A stretch of DNA of 64,000 nucleotides from Lachnospiraceae bacterium (GTDB taxonomy: Bacteria > Bacillota > Clostridia > Lachnospirales > Lachnospiraceae), in assembly GCA_017455525.1 (NCBI GenBank), contig JAFTAP010000078.1, positions 1 to 64,000 of the forward strand. The letters run 5' to 3'. The translations under genes and the position numbers were made by a program. The notes beneath the pieces were generated by a model that saw nothing but the letters and a program-made list of their open reading frames with translations, did no database searches and had not been told where the DNA came from. Shown one piece after another: positions 52,359-60,202 of the stretch (its first letter is position 1; every line of letters begins with the position of its first letter).

Positions 52359-53357
52359 TTAAATTTTTCGTACCGATTCGCCTTCCTTTAATGCTGCATA
52401 CAGGCTCATCCTCTGGCGCGGAAAATCATTGCCCTCTTCTATTCTTTTCAGCAGTATCCTCGCTCCTTCCGTGGCTATGTCCTCCATAGGCTGCGCTACC
52501 AATGTCAGCTTCGGTCTCATTACCATAGGAAGAATAAGTTCATCGAAGCCGATAAGCGATATGTCCTCCGGACACCTGATGCCCTCTTCGTTCATCGCCA
52601 TTATGACGCCAAGGCTTACCTCATAATTCGTCGTAACGACTGCGGTGGGACGCTCCCTAAGCTTAAGCAGAGCCTTCATGCTGTTATAACCCAGCTCTGT
52701 GGAGTGAACGTGAGCCGAATAAATATACTGCTTCGGTACCTTCACGCCTGCCTTTTCCATTGAAGAAAGAAAGCCCTTGAAACGTTCGTTCCCCGTATAT
52801 TCTTCTGAATGGATCACGGCTATGCTGTTATGACCATTGTCTATCAAATAATCCGTCGCACGCTCTGCTGCATTTTTATTATCTATCGTGACGCAGTCAA
52901 AGGCATCGCTTTCTATCTCGCGGTCAAGCAATACTACCGGTATCTCCGCTCTCACGGTCGGAGCAAGGACAGCCGGATTATCCGATACCGGCATAAGAAG
53001 TATGCCGTCAACCTGCTTATCAAGGCAGAAGCGTATGTTTTCCGCCTCCTGCTTCGCATCGAGATTGGAATCACAGATCATCATGCCGTACCCTCTCTCA
53101 TGAAGATAGGCGGACGCATGCTGGAGAAGCACGCCTGAAAAGTTTATCGCAATATTATGCACTATGAAGCCCACGGTCTTCGTGCGCTTCGTCACAAGAG
53201 AACGCGCAGTCTCGTTCGGATGATAGTCAAGCTTCTTTATTGCCTCTTCAATCTTCTGCCTGTTCTCATCACGGACATTTCCGCCGTTTAGATACTTCGA
53301 TATGGTAGCGAGCCCCAAGCCGGTCTCCGCCTTTATGTCCTTTATCGTAGCTGCCAT
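52359..53357 (-). CDS. LacI-family transcriptional regulator of the sugar regulon
   Basis: A 332-residue repressor. The N-terminal helix-turn-helix ATIKDIKAETGLGLATISKYLNGG is followed by the hinge helix (DYHPNETARSLVTKRT) and a periplasmic-binding-protein-like sensor domain (VGFIVHNIAINFSGVLLQHASAYL, DGILLMPVSDNPAVL, SLIGFDELILPMVMRPKLT). It probably binds the two cgaaacgtttcg operators and releases them with a sugar or sugar phosphate. It is cotranscribed with the 191-residue gene (4-base gap) from a promoter that has no such operator, so its own level may be constant. Confidence 0.92.
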   Translation of the reverse strand: MAATIKDIKAETGLGLATISKYLNGGNVRDENRQKIEEAIKKLDYHPNETARSLVTKRTKTVGFIVHNIAINFSGVLLQHASAYLHERGYGMMICDSNLDAKQEAENIRFCLDKQVDGILLMPVSDNPAVLAPTVRAEIPVVLLDREIESDAFDCVTIDNKNAAERATDYLIDNGHNSIAVIHSEEYTGNERFKGFLSSMEKAGVKVPKQYIYSAHVHSTELGYNSMKALLKLRERPTAVVTTNYEVSLGVIMAMNEEGIRCPEDISLIGFDELILPMVMRPKLTLVAQPMEDIATEGARILLKRIEEGNDFPRQRMSLYAALKEGESVRKI

Positions 53358-53361
53358 TATA

Positions 53362-53937
53362 TTATTCTATATCCGCCGCATCCTCAGGAAATTTATACCT
53401 GAGCGCTTCCTTCGCCGCATTGATGAAAGGCGCAAACTCCTCCGTAATGCCAAGGTTCTCAGGTATCGTCTCCGTTATTTCCTTTACTTCCTTCGCTATC
53501 TTCACGGACCTGCGCTCGTCTGAAATATGCCCCAAGCCCAGCAGCACGGAATTATACGTCTTATCCTTCTCGCAAAGGTCGAAATAAAAAAGCGAGATAT
53601 TGAAAAGCTCATCATATAGCGCCTTCTCCCCGACCTCGCCGTACTCTGCGCACAGCGGAAACTGCCAGTCGCTTTTTATTCCGCCTATTTCCTTCTGAAG
53701 TCTTTTCTTCTCGCCGGGAAGATATATCCGACGCTTCGTGGACTGCAGATTGACCCAGCCGCGGATGCCGTAATCGATATTCATGCCCTTTTTCTTATCA
53801 TATCTGGCTTTCCATATCTTCTCCCTTATCTCGAATTCGGGAGTGCCTCCGTGAGCCTCCCGCTCCCTGTCAAGGATGGCCTTCCTGCGAGCCCTGTCGG
53901 TTTCTTTCTTGTATTCTGCAATCCATGCTGCGTCCAT
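53362..53937 (-). CDS. Unrecognised 191-residue protein ahead of the LacI regulator
   Basis: I see no domain I can name with certainty. The protein is soluble and charged: WIAEYKKETDRARRKAILDRE, then EIREKIWKARYDKKKGMNIDYGIRGWVNLQS, LYDELFNISLFYFDLCEKDKTYNSVLLGLGHI and a helical C-terminus. The layout resembles uncharacterised proteins common in Lachnospiraceae. Its location between promoter and lacI suggests a constant partner of the locus, but it need not act on sugar use. Confidence 0.5.
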   Translation of the reverse strand: MDAAWIAEYKKETDRARRKAILDREREAHGGTPEFEIREKIWKARYDKKKGMNIDYGIRGWVNLQSTKRRIYLPGEKKRLQKEIGGIKSDWQFPLCAEYGEVGEKALYDELFNISLFYFDLCEKDKTYNSVLLGLGHISDERRSVKIAKEVKEITETIPENLGITEEFAPFINAAKEALRYKFPEDAADIE

Positions 53938-53998
53938 TTTTTATTACCTCACTATGACTTACTGCAATGCCAAGGTTCTTACATATTCACCAAACCCT

Positions 53999-54027
53999 AG
54001 TGTAGCATAGTGCCAACACCCTTACAA
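53999..54027 (-). promoter_or_regulatory. Promoter for the 191-residue gene and lacI
   Basis: Minus strand: TTGTAA (54027-54022), 17 bases, then TACACT (54004-53999) preceded by TGC, an extended -10. It is placed in the gap after the KbaZ-like gene. No cgaaacgtttcg lies here. Confidence 0.6.
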
Positions 54028-54044
54028 AAACCACAAATCTATCG

Positions 54045-55349
54045 TTACTTGATGTACCCGACTGCATAGTTATAGTCGTCAGCCGCATCCATGACGAAAT
54101 CCATGAGCAGGGCTTTCGCATCCTTTTTCAGCTTGCCGTCACGTACCTTCTTGTACTGTATCGGCATGTACTGATAGAGAAGCCCCGTCGGAATCTCCTG
54201 CTTATCTATGTTTCTGATAAGCTTCTCAATCCCATCCCTTATCTCAGGCATAGCGAAATAATAACGGCATCTGTCGGACAGGCTGTAGCGGCGCTTGATC
54301 GCTATCTCCTTATCCGTGCCATGATAATACTTCGCCCACTTTGAAGTGTCGTCAAGCATGAGCTTCTCTAAAAGCTCAGGGAACTTCACCTGATCGCTCT
54401 CCGGCACAAGCACCTTCTCGATCTCGCTCATTGCGAAAAGCCCATCCCTTAAAGCAAAGGTAAGAGCAGGACCTACCTTAAGTATAGCGACTCCGTCCTC
54501 TACCATCTGCTTCAAGCACTCAGGCGGCTGATAATCAGTCGAATGCCCCTCCATATATATGCCGTCAAAGGTCTTTATTTTACTGCAAAGCTCCTTCGCA
54601 TTATCACGGTTATAAGGGAACACTTCATCATCACCGAACTCCACGCCCGGCTGCACGACTATCGCTATCACGTTGTCAAAAGCCTTAGGATCAGATATAC
54701 CCGCAAACTGCTTCTTATATTCCTCAAGAGTCGCAAGCACCGCCTCCGGCTTCGTGACGCTGATGCTGTCCTCCTGCTCCTGCGCCCCGCCGGGAATAGG
54801 AACCTCGCTTCCTATGATAAATACGGGACGCTTCTCGTCAGGATTCGACTTCAGCATCTCCTGATAGCTGTCCTCGCAAGCCTGATAAAGCCTCGCTCCG
54901 CGCCTTGCCACGGTCTCATCGGTAAGCGGTTTATCCGTAGGATCGTCCGCAACCCTCATGCTCGTGTCGAGATGGATCTTCTTATAGCCTGCCTCGACAA
55001 AAAGCTTCACGAGAGTCTCCGCCTTATCCATAGCGCTCTCCTCAGGCTCATTCACCCAGGTAAGCGGTCCCAGATGATCTCCGCCGAGCACTATCCTGTC
55101 ATGCGGATAATCAGCTCTGTCCGCTATCTCATACACGAAATCCCTGAAATCCGCCGGCTTCATACCTGTATACCCGCCGAACTGATTGACCTGATTAGCC
55201 GTAGCCTCTATCAGAATATCAACATCCAGCTCCTTAGCCTGTCTTATCAGTGCTTCTATCACTATGTCATTCGCCGTGCAGTAAGAAGGCACCCCTGCGA
55301 TCTTCCCCGCCTTCCTCTCCCGCACCATATTCTGCATTAAGTTACTCAT
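54045..55349 (-). CDS. KbaZ/GatZ-like protein (tagatose-bisphosphate aldolase, so-called non-catalytic subunit)
   Basis: A 434-residue TIM-barrel protein. CTANDIVIEALIRQAKELDVDILIEATANQVNQFGGYTGM is the family opening, followed by RIVLGGDHLGPLTW, KIHLDTSMRVADDP, PVFIIGSEVPIPGGAQE and VVQPGVEFGDDEV. In enterobacteria KbaZ/GatZ works with the class II aldolase KbaY/GatY; no aldolase gene is here. Orphan members have been linked to phosphorylation or conversion of tagatose-type ketose phosphates, which would fit with the dehydrogenase and kinase upstream. A structured 303-bp element separates it from the reductase. Confidence 0.85.
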   Translation of the reverse strand: MSNLMQNMVRERKAGKIAGVPSYCTANDIVIEALIRQAKELDVDILIEATANQVNQFGGYTGMKPADFRDFVYEIADRADYPHDRIVLGGDHLGPLTWVNEPEESAMDKAETLVKLFVEAGYKKIHLDTSMRVADDPTDKPLTDETVARRGARLYQACEDSYQEMLKSNPDEKRPVFIIGSEVPIPGGAQEQEDSISVTKPEAVLATLEEYKKQFAGISDPKAFDNVIAIVVQPGVEFGDDEVFPYNRDNAKELCSKIKTFDGIYMEGHSTDYQPPECLKQMVEDGVAILKVGPALTFALRDGLFAMSEIEKVLVPESDQVKFPELLEKLMLDDTSKWAKYYHGTDKEIAIKRRYSLSDRCRYYFAMPEIRDGIEKLIRNIDKQEIPTGLLYQYMPIQYKKVRDGKLKKDAKALLMDFVMDAADDYNYAVGYIK

Positions 55350-55398
55350 TTATGTTGTTCTCTTTTCTATTAATATTAATTTTGTTCTCAATCGTCAG

Positions 55399-55701
55399 GG
55401 CTCGTGGGTGAATATATATTTGCTGAGGGCAAAATATGCCCTTTGGCATATTTTGAGTGCCGTTTAGACACGCCATGCGTGTCTGGCACCGGGGCGCCCC
55501 GGGGTGCTGATGCGCATAGCGCATCAAAACGCACCCGCAAAACGTCCACTGGACGTTCCGCCACTTCCCGTAAGCACTTAGTTTGAGCGTTAAGATATGC
55601 GAGATTTATCGAGCATATTAGCTCAAACTTAGTGCGTCGAGGAAGTTAGTTCGGACAAGCGTTGGCTCTGACCGAAGCAAATATATATTCACCCACGAGC
55701 C
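55399..55701. repeat. 303-bp element with 26-bp perfect terminal inverted repeats and nested hairpins
   Basis: 55399-55424 is exactly complementary to 55676-55701. Inside, perfect or near-perfect stems follow each other: 55430-55440 with 55445-55455 (11 bp), gtgcc 55457-55461 with 55485-55489 enclosing agacacgc/gcgtgtct, palindrome 55489-55502 (ccggggcgccccgg), gggtgc 55502-55507 with 55531-55536 enclosing tgatgcgc/gcgcatca, 55541-55547 with 55551-55557, and 55574-55588 with 55621-55635 (14 of 15). Almost every base is paired. No target duplication is visible at the flanks and no gene inside is supported. It lies in the transcript between the reductase and the KbaZ-like gene. Confidence 0.92.
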
Positions 55702-55723
55702 AAAAACCACATCCTAAAAATTA

Positions 55724-56740
55724 TTATTTCGCATCAGGGCAATCTACGATCACTCCGTCTTCATCCCACAGATCATGCCAATCCGTAGCTCCGGGCCATA
55801 AGAACACCTGCCCCTTCACAAGCCTGTTATTCTTCTCTAAGGTAGCTATCGTAGCCATCTCCTCATCGGTAAGCGGCTCCGTCTGCGTTGATTCAAGATT
55901 GCTCACATATTCCATCTCATGGATAGAGAAAGGAATCGGGATCTGTCCCCTCTGTACCGCCCACTTAAGAGCGATTATAGCAGGGTGAACGCCATGCTTC
56001 TCCGCAATCGCCTTGAACTCAGGCACCTGCATATCCGCAATATCAGTCGCCACTATATCCCTCTCGGGACGCTGAGGTGAACCAAGAGGCATGAAGCCTA
56101 TAGGCTGTATGTCGTGAGCCTTTAAGTAATCAAAAAGCTCCTGCTGCTGGAAGCAAGGGTGAAGCTCAAGCTCGCAAGCGACCGGCTTGATGCGGAACTT
56201 ATCGACTACCTGCTCAAGCTTCGGTATCGTCATATTCGAGATACCGATGTGACGTACTAAGCCCTTATCCACGAGATCCTCGATCTGACGATAAGTATCC
56301 ATGAACTCCTCTACCGAGAAAGGCTTTGAATCAGGATTCCTTGAATCAACGTCGCATCCCGGAGCATGATAGTTCGGGAAAGGCCAGTGTATGAAATAAA
56401 GGTCTATGTAGTCGCACTGAAGGTCTGCGATACTCTTCTTAGCTGACTTCTCGACTTCCCTGTGCATGTCGTTCCAGACCTTGGTCATGATATAGAGATC
56501 CTTTCTCTCTACCACTCCCTCGTCAAAAGCTGCCTTGAATACCTCTCCGATCTGGTCCTCATTGCCATAGCATGCTGCGCAGTCAAACATACGATAGCCT
56601 GCCCTGATCGCTCCTGCCACGGCGTTGCTGACCTGCTCAGGCGTGAACCTGTCGGAACCGAAGGTGCCCATGCCCATGCACGGAACCTTATCTCCCGTAT
56701 TCAATGTAATCTGCGGTACTTTGCTTGGATCTACTCCCAT
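55724..56740 (-). CDS. Aldo/keto reductase
   Basis: A 338-residue NAD(P)H-dependent reductase of the AKR barrel. PCMGMGTFGSDRFTPEQVSNAV opens the barrel; YRMFDCAACYGNEDQIGEVF carries the catalytic Asp and Tyr, IMTKVWND the Lys, and YIDLYFIHWPFP the His. The cofactor end contains ALKWAVQRGQIPIPFSIHEMEYVSNL, in which IPFS replaces the common IPGS/IPKS. It would reduce an aldose or ketose of the pathway, or oxidise its polyol. AAAGGAG lies before the ATG. It stands between the zinc dehydrogenase and the structured element. Confidence 0.9.
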   Translation of the reverse strand: MGVDPSKVPQITLNTGDKVPCMGMGTFGSDRFTPEQVSNAVAGAIRAGYRMFDCAACYGNEDQIGEVFKAAFDEGVVERKDLYIMTKVWNDMHREVEKSAKKSIADLQCDYIDLYFIHWPFPNYHAPGCDVDSRNPDSKPFSVEEFMDTYRQIEDLVDKGLVRHIGISNMTIPKLEQVVDKFRIKPVACELELHPCFQQQELFDYLKAHDIQPIGFMPLGSPQRPERDIVATDIADMQVPEFKAIAEKHGVHPAIIALKWAVQRGQIPIPFSIHEMEYVSNLESTQTEPLTDEEMATIATLEKNNRLVKGQVFLWPGATDWHDLWDEDGVIVDCPDAK

Positions 56741-56792
56741 GATGTTCTCCTTTCATATTTTATAAAAAAATTAATTTAAAAACTATATCGTA

Positions 56793-56826
56793 GGCTTCCG
56801 AGTTAAACATATATTACTCGAAAGCC
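56793..56826. repeat. Hairpin between the dehydrogenase and reductase genes
   Basis: ggctt-c-cgagt (56793-56803) pairs with actcg-a-aagcc (56816-56826). On the minus strand a T-rich run follows about 15 bases later, so partial termination or processing is possible. Confidence 0.5.
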
Positions 56827-56837
56827 GGACCATAGCA

Positions 56838-57887
56838 CTATTTCTCGCTGTCAATAAGCACCTTGCCCTTTACCGTGCCCGGCGTCTTGAACCATTCAAA
56901 GGCTTCCGCTATGCCGCTTAAGGGCTGTATCTTATATACGAATGAATCATCGAATTTCAGCTCGCCCGTACCGAAGTAGTGCGCCGTAAGCTCCCATTCA
57001 TGTCCGGGGAAGGGAGCAGAATATGACATCCATGAACCCGTAAGCCTGAACTCCTTACGGTTCATATTCTCCCACTCATCAACCGTAAAGGTAAGCTCCC
57101 TTGTAGGAGTACCGATGAAGCAGACATCGGCTTTATTCGCCGCAAGCTCAAACGCCATCTTCATGGTTATAGTATTGCCGGCTGTCTCATACACATAATC
57201 AAAGCCTCTGCCATCCGTAAGCTCCTTCGCCTTTTCCATGAAGCCCTCTTCCTTTGTGTTTATTCCGGCGTCGGCGCCAAGACGTGCGGCAAGCTCAAGC
57301 CTTTCATCCACGATATCGAATACTACCGTCTTTTTTGCGCCGAATATCTTCGCCCACTGCATAGTCATCATACCGATAGTGCCGCCGCCAAGTATCGCAA
57401 CGGTCTTTCCGCCTTTGTAATCCGCTCTCTCCAGGCCATGCAGCGCAACGGTCGCCGGCTCGAAGAATGCTCCCTGTATGAAGCTTACTTCATCCGGAAC
57501 CTTCACGACATTTTTCTCAGGCACTGCGACGTACTCCGCAAAGCTTCCGAATTCCCTCGACCCTATGAAGCTGTAATGCTTGCAGAGAGAATAATCTCCC
57601 CTCTGGCAGTCGGGGCACTTCATACAGGGCACAAGGGGCATACCTGCTACTTTGTCGCCAACCTTTACTGATGTGACCCCTTCGCCTATCTCGTCAATCA
57701 CTCCGGAGAATTCGTGTCCGAGCACGTTCGGATAATAGTGGCATGCGTCGCCGTTTACTCTTGGGATATCGGAACCGCATATTCCGGTATATTTTACTTT
57801 TACGACTACTTTTCCCGGCTCCGCCTTAGGCTTTTCGATATCCTCGTAGCGGATGTCCTCTCTTGCGTGTACAACTCCTGCTTTCAT
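56838..57887 (-). CDS. Zinc-dependent sugar-alcohol dehydrogenase (galactitol-1-phosphate 5-dehydrogenase-like)
   Basis: A 349-residue medium-chain dehydrogenase. GICGSDIPRVNGDACHYYPNVLGHEFSG gives the catalytic zinc ligands (Cys, His, Glu); CMKCPDCQRGDYSLC holds the structural-zinc cysteines; VAILGGGTIGMMTMQWAKIFG is the NAD site. The combination CGSDIPRVNGDACHYYP is common in galactitol-1-phosphate and related dehydrogenases. The ATG at 57887 has AAGGAGG five bases before it and is preferred to one 16 codons upstream. With the reductase and kinase it forms an oxidation and phosphorylation route for a polyol or ketose. Confidence 0.87.
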   Translation of the reverse strand: MKAGVVHAREDIRYEDIEKPKAEPGKVVVKVKYTGICGSDIPRVNGDACHYYPNVLGHEFSGVIDEIGEGVTSVKVGDKVAGMPLVPCMKCPDCQRGDYSLCKHYSFIGSREFGSFAEYVAVPEKNVVKVPDEVSFIQGAFFEPATVALHGLERADYKGGKTVAILGGGTIGMMTMQWAKIFGAKKTVVFDIVDERLELAARLGADAGINTKEEGFMEKAKELTDGRGFDYVYETAGNTITMKMAFELAANKADVCFIGTPTRELTFTVDEWENMNRKEFRLTGSWMSYSAPFPGHEWELTAHYFGTGELKFDDSFVYKIQPLSGIAEAFEWFKTPGTVKGKVLIDSEK

Positions 57888-57964
57888 AATGTCCTCCTTG
57901 AAGTATTGATTTAAGGTCCGAGGTCGAGTGTGCACACACTCGCCCTCTACATCTTAGCAATTTC

Positions 57965-59467
57965 TTACTTTTTCATTGTATCCTTAAGCTGTTCGTATAT
58001 TTCTAAATAAATGCTGTACCTTTTATCGTACACCTCTTTATTCGCTAAGTCAGGCTCGTGGGTGCGGATGGTGTGTACGGTTTGGGATGCGGCTTCTTCG
58101 CATGAGCCGTAGATGCCTACTCCTACTCCGGCGAGGATCGCTGCTCCGAGTGTGGTCGCCGTGTCGCTTGCGGGTACGGTTATTTTCTTGCCTGTCACGT
58201 CAGCTTTTATCTGTGTCCAGAGCAGGGAATTGGCAGAGCCGCCCATTGCTTTTAATTCATTGACGCTAGCTCCTGCCGCTGCTGCGACTTCCAGATTGTG
58301 TCTTAGCGCAAAGGCCACGCCTTCCATGCAGGCTCTCACAAAGTGTCCTTTGGTCTTTGAGAAATCCAGTCCGTAGAATACTCCTTTTGCATCGGGATCC
58401 CATATTGGAGTGCGCTCCCCTGACATATAGGGAAGAAATACCAAACCTTCACTTCCTGCGGGAACCTTCTCCGCTATCTCATTTAATTGGACGAGCGATG
58501 ATTTACCGCTGCCGTTATTCCTCTCATAGTCTGCGAAATTCTGCTCGAACCAGCGCATGACTCCGCCGCCGCCTGTCGTGCCGCCCTGCAAAAGCCATAC
58601 ATCGGGCACTACATGGAAGCTTAGTATAAGTCTCGGATCTGCGGCATACTCATCTATGCATATGCTCATACCGCCTGCCTGTCCGCCCTGCTCCTGTGTC
58701 TCGCCCGCCTTTGCTACTCCTGCGCCAAGCGTTCCGCAGGCCGCATCCAAACCTCCTGCGACTACAGGCGTACCTGCCTTAAGTCCCGTGATCTTTGCTG
58801 CTTCCTCCGTAACTTTACCGACCACATCCGTGCACTTATATATCGGTGGAAGAAAATCAGCAGGTATGCCGAGAGACTTCGCCATATCAAGATCCCACTC
58901 TGCTTTCCTCATATCAAAGCAATGCAGGCCATAGCCCATGCTTACGTCCTGCGATATCTCGTTTGTCAGCCTGTATACGAGGAAGCTGTTGCTCTGTAGT
59001 ATCTTATCTATTTTACCGTAAATCTCCGGGTGATTCTCTTTATACCAGATTATCTTAGGAGTAGTATAAGAGGGCTTCATCGGATTGCCGGAAAGATCAA
59101 AAATGGCCTCCTCGCCGATTTCTTTATTCAGTCTGTCGCATATATCCTGCGCCCGCATATCCATCCAGATAGGAGTGTTAATTAGAACCTTGCCGTCCTT
59201 GTCGATAGCAACCGCTGACCAGCTCTGTCCGTCAACGCCTATGCCTTTTATCTCCTCAGGCTTCACATCAGTCTCTGCGAATACCCTGCGGATACAATCG
59301 TAGACGCCGCTTACCCAATCCTCAGGATCCTGCTCTGCCCAGCTCTGATGCGGACGGAAGACCTCATACTCCGCGTTCTTCGCCGTGACTACAGTTCCGT
59401 CAGCAGCAAACACAGCTACCTTGCATGAGCTAGTACCGATGTCTATACCAAGAAGCAGATCCCTCAT
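57965..59467 (-). CDS. xylB: FGGY-family sugar kinase, xylulokinase-like
   Basis: A 500-residue kinase that phosphorylates a ketose with ATP. LLGIDIGTSSCKVAVF is the phosphate-1 loop; GVDGQSWSAVAID and PIWMDMRAQD form the sugar site (Met-Asp-x-Arg is typical of xylulokinase); GGLDAACGTLGAGV and LKAMGGSANSLLWTQIKADVTG end the ATP domain. GGAGG before the ATG at 59467 decides the start. It is the first gene of the catabolic operon, under a promoter with a LacI operator between its -35 and -10. Xylulose is the best guess; other ketoses are handled by close relatives. Confidence 0.86.
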   Translation of the reverse strand: MRDLLLGIDIGTSSCKVAVFAADGTVVTAKNAEYEVFRPHQSWAEQDPEDWVSGVYDCIRRVFAETDVKPEEIKGIGVDGQSWSAVAIDKDGKVLINTPIWMDMRAQDICDRLNKEIGEEAIFDLSGNPMKPSYTTPKIIWYKENHPEIYGKIDKILQSNSFLVYRLTNEISQDVSMGYGLHCFDMRKAEWDLDMAKSLGIPADFLPPIYKCTDVVGKVTEEAAKITGLKAGTPVVAGGLDAACGTLGAGVAKAGETQEQGGQAGGMSICIDEYAADPRLILSFHVVPDVWLLQGGTTGGGGVMRWFEQNFADYERNNGSGKSSLVQLNEIAEKVPAGSEGLVFLPYMSGERTPIWDPDAKGVFYGLDFSKTKGHFVRACMEGVAFALRHNLEVAAAAGASVNELKAMGGSANSLLWTQIKADVTGKKITVPASDTATTLGAAILAGVGVGIYGSCEEAASQTVHTIRTHEPDLANKEVYDKRYSIYLEIYEQLKDTMKK

Positions 59468-59544
59468 TACGCCCTCCATGATGATTCACTCAAACTCAAC
59501 CGCCACAATCAGGATGTATCCTCTTTTCTCCTGCGACAATAAAG

Positions 59545-59574
59545 AGTGTAGCACGGAGCGAAACGTTTCGTCAA
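59545..59574 (-). promoter_or_regulatory. Kinase operon promoter with LacI operator in the spacer
   Basis: Minus strand: TTGACG (59574-59569), 18-base spacer, TACACT (59550-59545). The palindrome cgaaacgtttcg (59559-59570) overlaps the -35 and spacer, so repressor binding would exclude polymerase. A second, partial copy cgaaacgttt is upstream at 59628-59637 and could allow looping. Confidence 0.85.
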
Positions 59575-59627
59575 GTAGTTTATTTAAGATAAAGTAAACC
59601 CTGTATTTCAAGGGTTTTATTCATGCG

Positions 59628-59637
59628 AAACGTTTAT
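59628..59637. promoter_or_regulatory. Partial second operator upstream of the kinase promoter
   Basis: cgaaacgttt matches ten of the twelve bases of the operator palindrome, 69 bases from the main copy (about six and a half helical turns), just after the queT stop. Confidence 0.55.
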
Positions 59638-59640
59638 ATT

Positions 59641-60129
59641 TTATATATCTATTCTTTCAATTATAGGATATATTAGCATTCCGAGTATGCCACAGGAAAT
59701 AAACTCTCCGGCAAAGACCGTTAGCATCATGTATATAAGCGCTCCGTCTATGTGGTATGCGTACTTTAAGATCAGCGGCACGACTATAGTATTCGCAAGG
59801 ATCGGCGGGACGGGCAAAAGAAACCGGCTCTTATTTCTTAGCGCCCTGGTAGCAAATGCCGCTATCAGCGTAGCTATGCTTCCGAAGATAATATCCGGCA
59901 GGATCGCTCCGGTAAAGGTATTGCTTAGTATGCATCCTACGAATAGTCCGGGGATAGCGGCAGGAGCGAAAGCCGGAAGTATAGTAAGAGCTTCTGATAT
60001 CCTTACCTGCACGGCTCCGTTTGCTAGTCCGAAAGCATTGGAAATAAGTGTGAGCACTACGTAGAGTGCGGCAATGACGCCGCCCTCGGCCGCATACAAT
60101 GCGACAGATCTGTTGTTTGATTGATTCAT
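59641..60129 (-). CDS. queT: QueT-family queuosine-precursor transporter (ECF S component)
   Basis: A 162-residue membrane protein with five to six hydrophobic segments. ALYAAEGGVIAALYVVLTLISNAFGLANGAVQVRISEALTILP is the QueT signature, followed by PGLFVGCILSNTF and PPILANTIVVPLILKYAYHI. It is the substrate-binding component of an energy-coupling-factor importer for preQ1 or preQ0; the shared ATPase and T component are not nearby, as is usual for group II ECF. The upstream leader has a preQ1-I-like fold ending in its ribosome site, which matches the function. Confidence 0.9.
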   Translation of the reverse strand: MNQSNNRSVALYAAEGGVIAALYVVLTLISNAFGLANGAVQVRISEALTILPAFAPAAIPGLFVGCILSNTFTGAILPDIIFGSIATLIAAFATRALRNKSRFLLPVPPILANTIVVPLILKYAYHIDGALIYMMLTVFAGEFISCGILGMLIYPIIERIDI

Positions 60130-60138
60130 TTCTATAAT

Positions 60139-60184
60139 CTCCTAGTGTTTTTTTAACGTGTGGATGGATTTTCGAACACACGGC
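60139..60184 (-). promoter_or_regulatory. Probable preQ1 class I riboswitch before queT
   Basis: Read on the minus strand, CGTGTG (60182-60177) pairs with CACACG (60162-60157) around the loop TTCGAAAATCCATC, followed by the A-rich tail TTAAAAAAACAC and then TAGGAG, the queT ribosome site. A short stem plus A-rich tail running into the Shine-Dalgarno is the layout of translational preQ1-I aptamers; loop TCC can pair with GGA of the ribosome site to form the expected pseudoknot. Not verified by a covariance model. Confidence 0.68.
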
Positions 60185-60202
60185 CCCCAGGGCTTTATTT
60201 TA

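Noticed and set aside
55404..55586. A 60-codon open frame inside the 303-bp element
   Set aside because: No ribosome site, composition set by palindromes, and stems would mask the start; the element is treated as non-coding.
58049..58064. gtcaggctcgtgggtg in the kinase gene, nearly matching the left end of the 303-bp element
   Set aside because: It encodes kinase residues, differs by one inserted base and lacks the rest of the terminal repeat; taken as coincidence.
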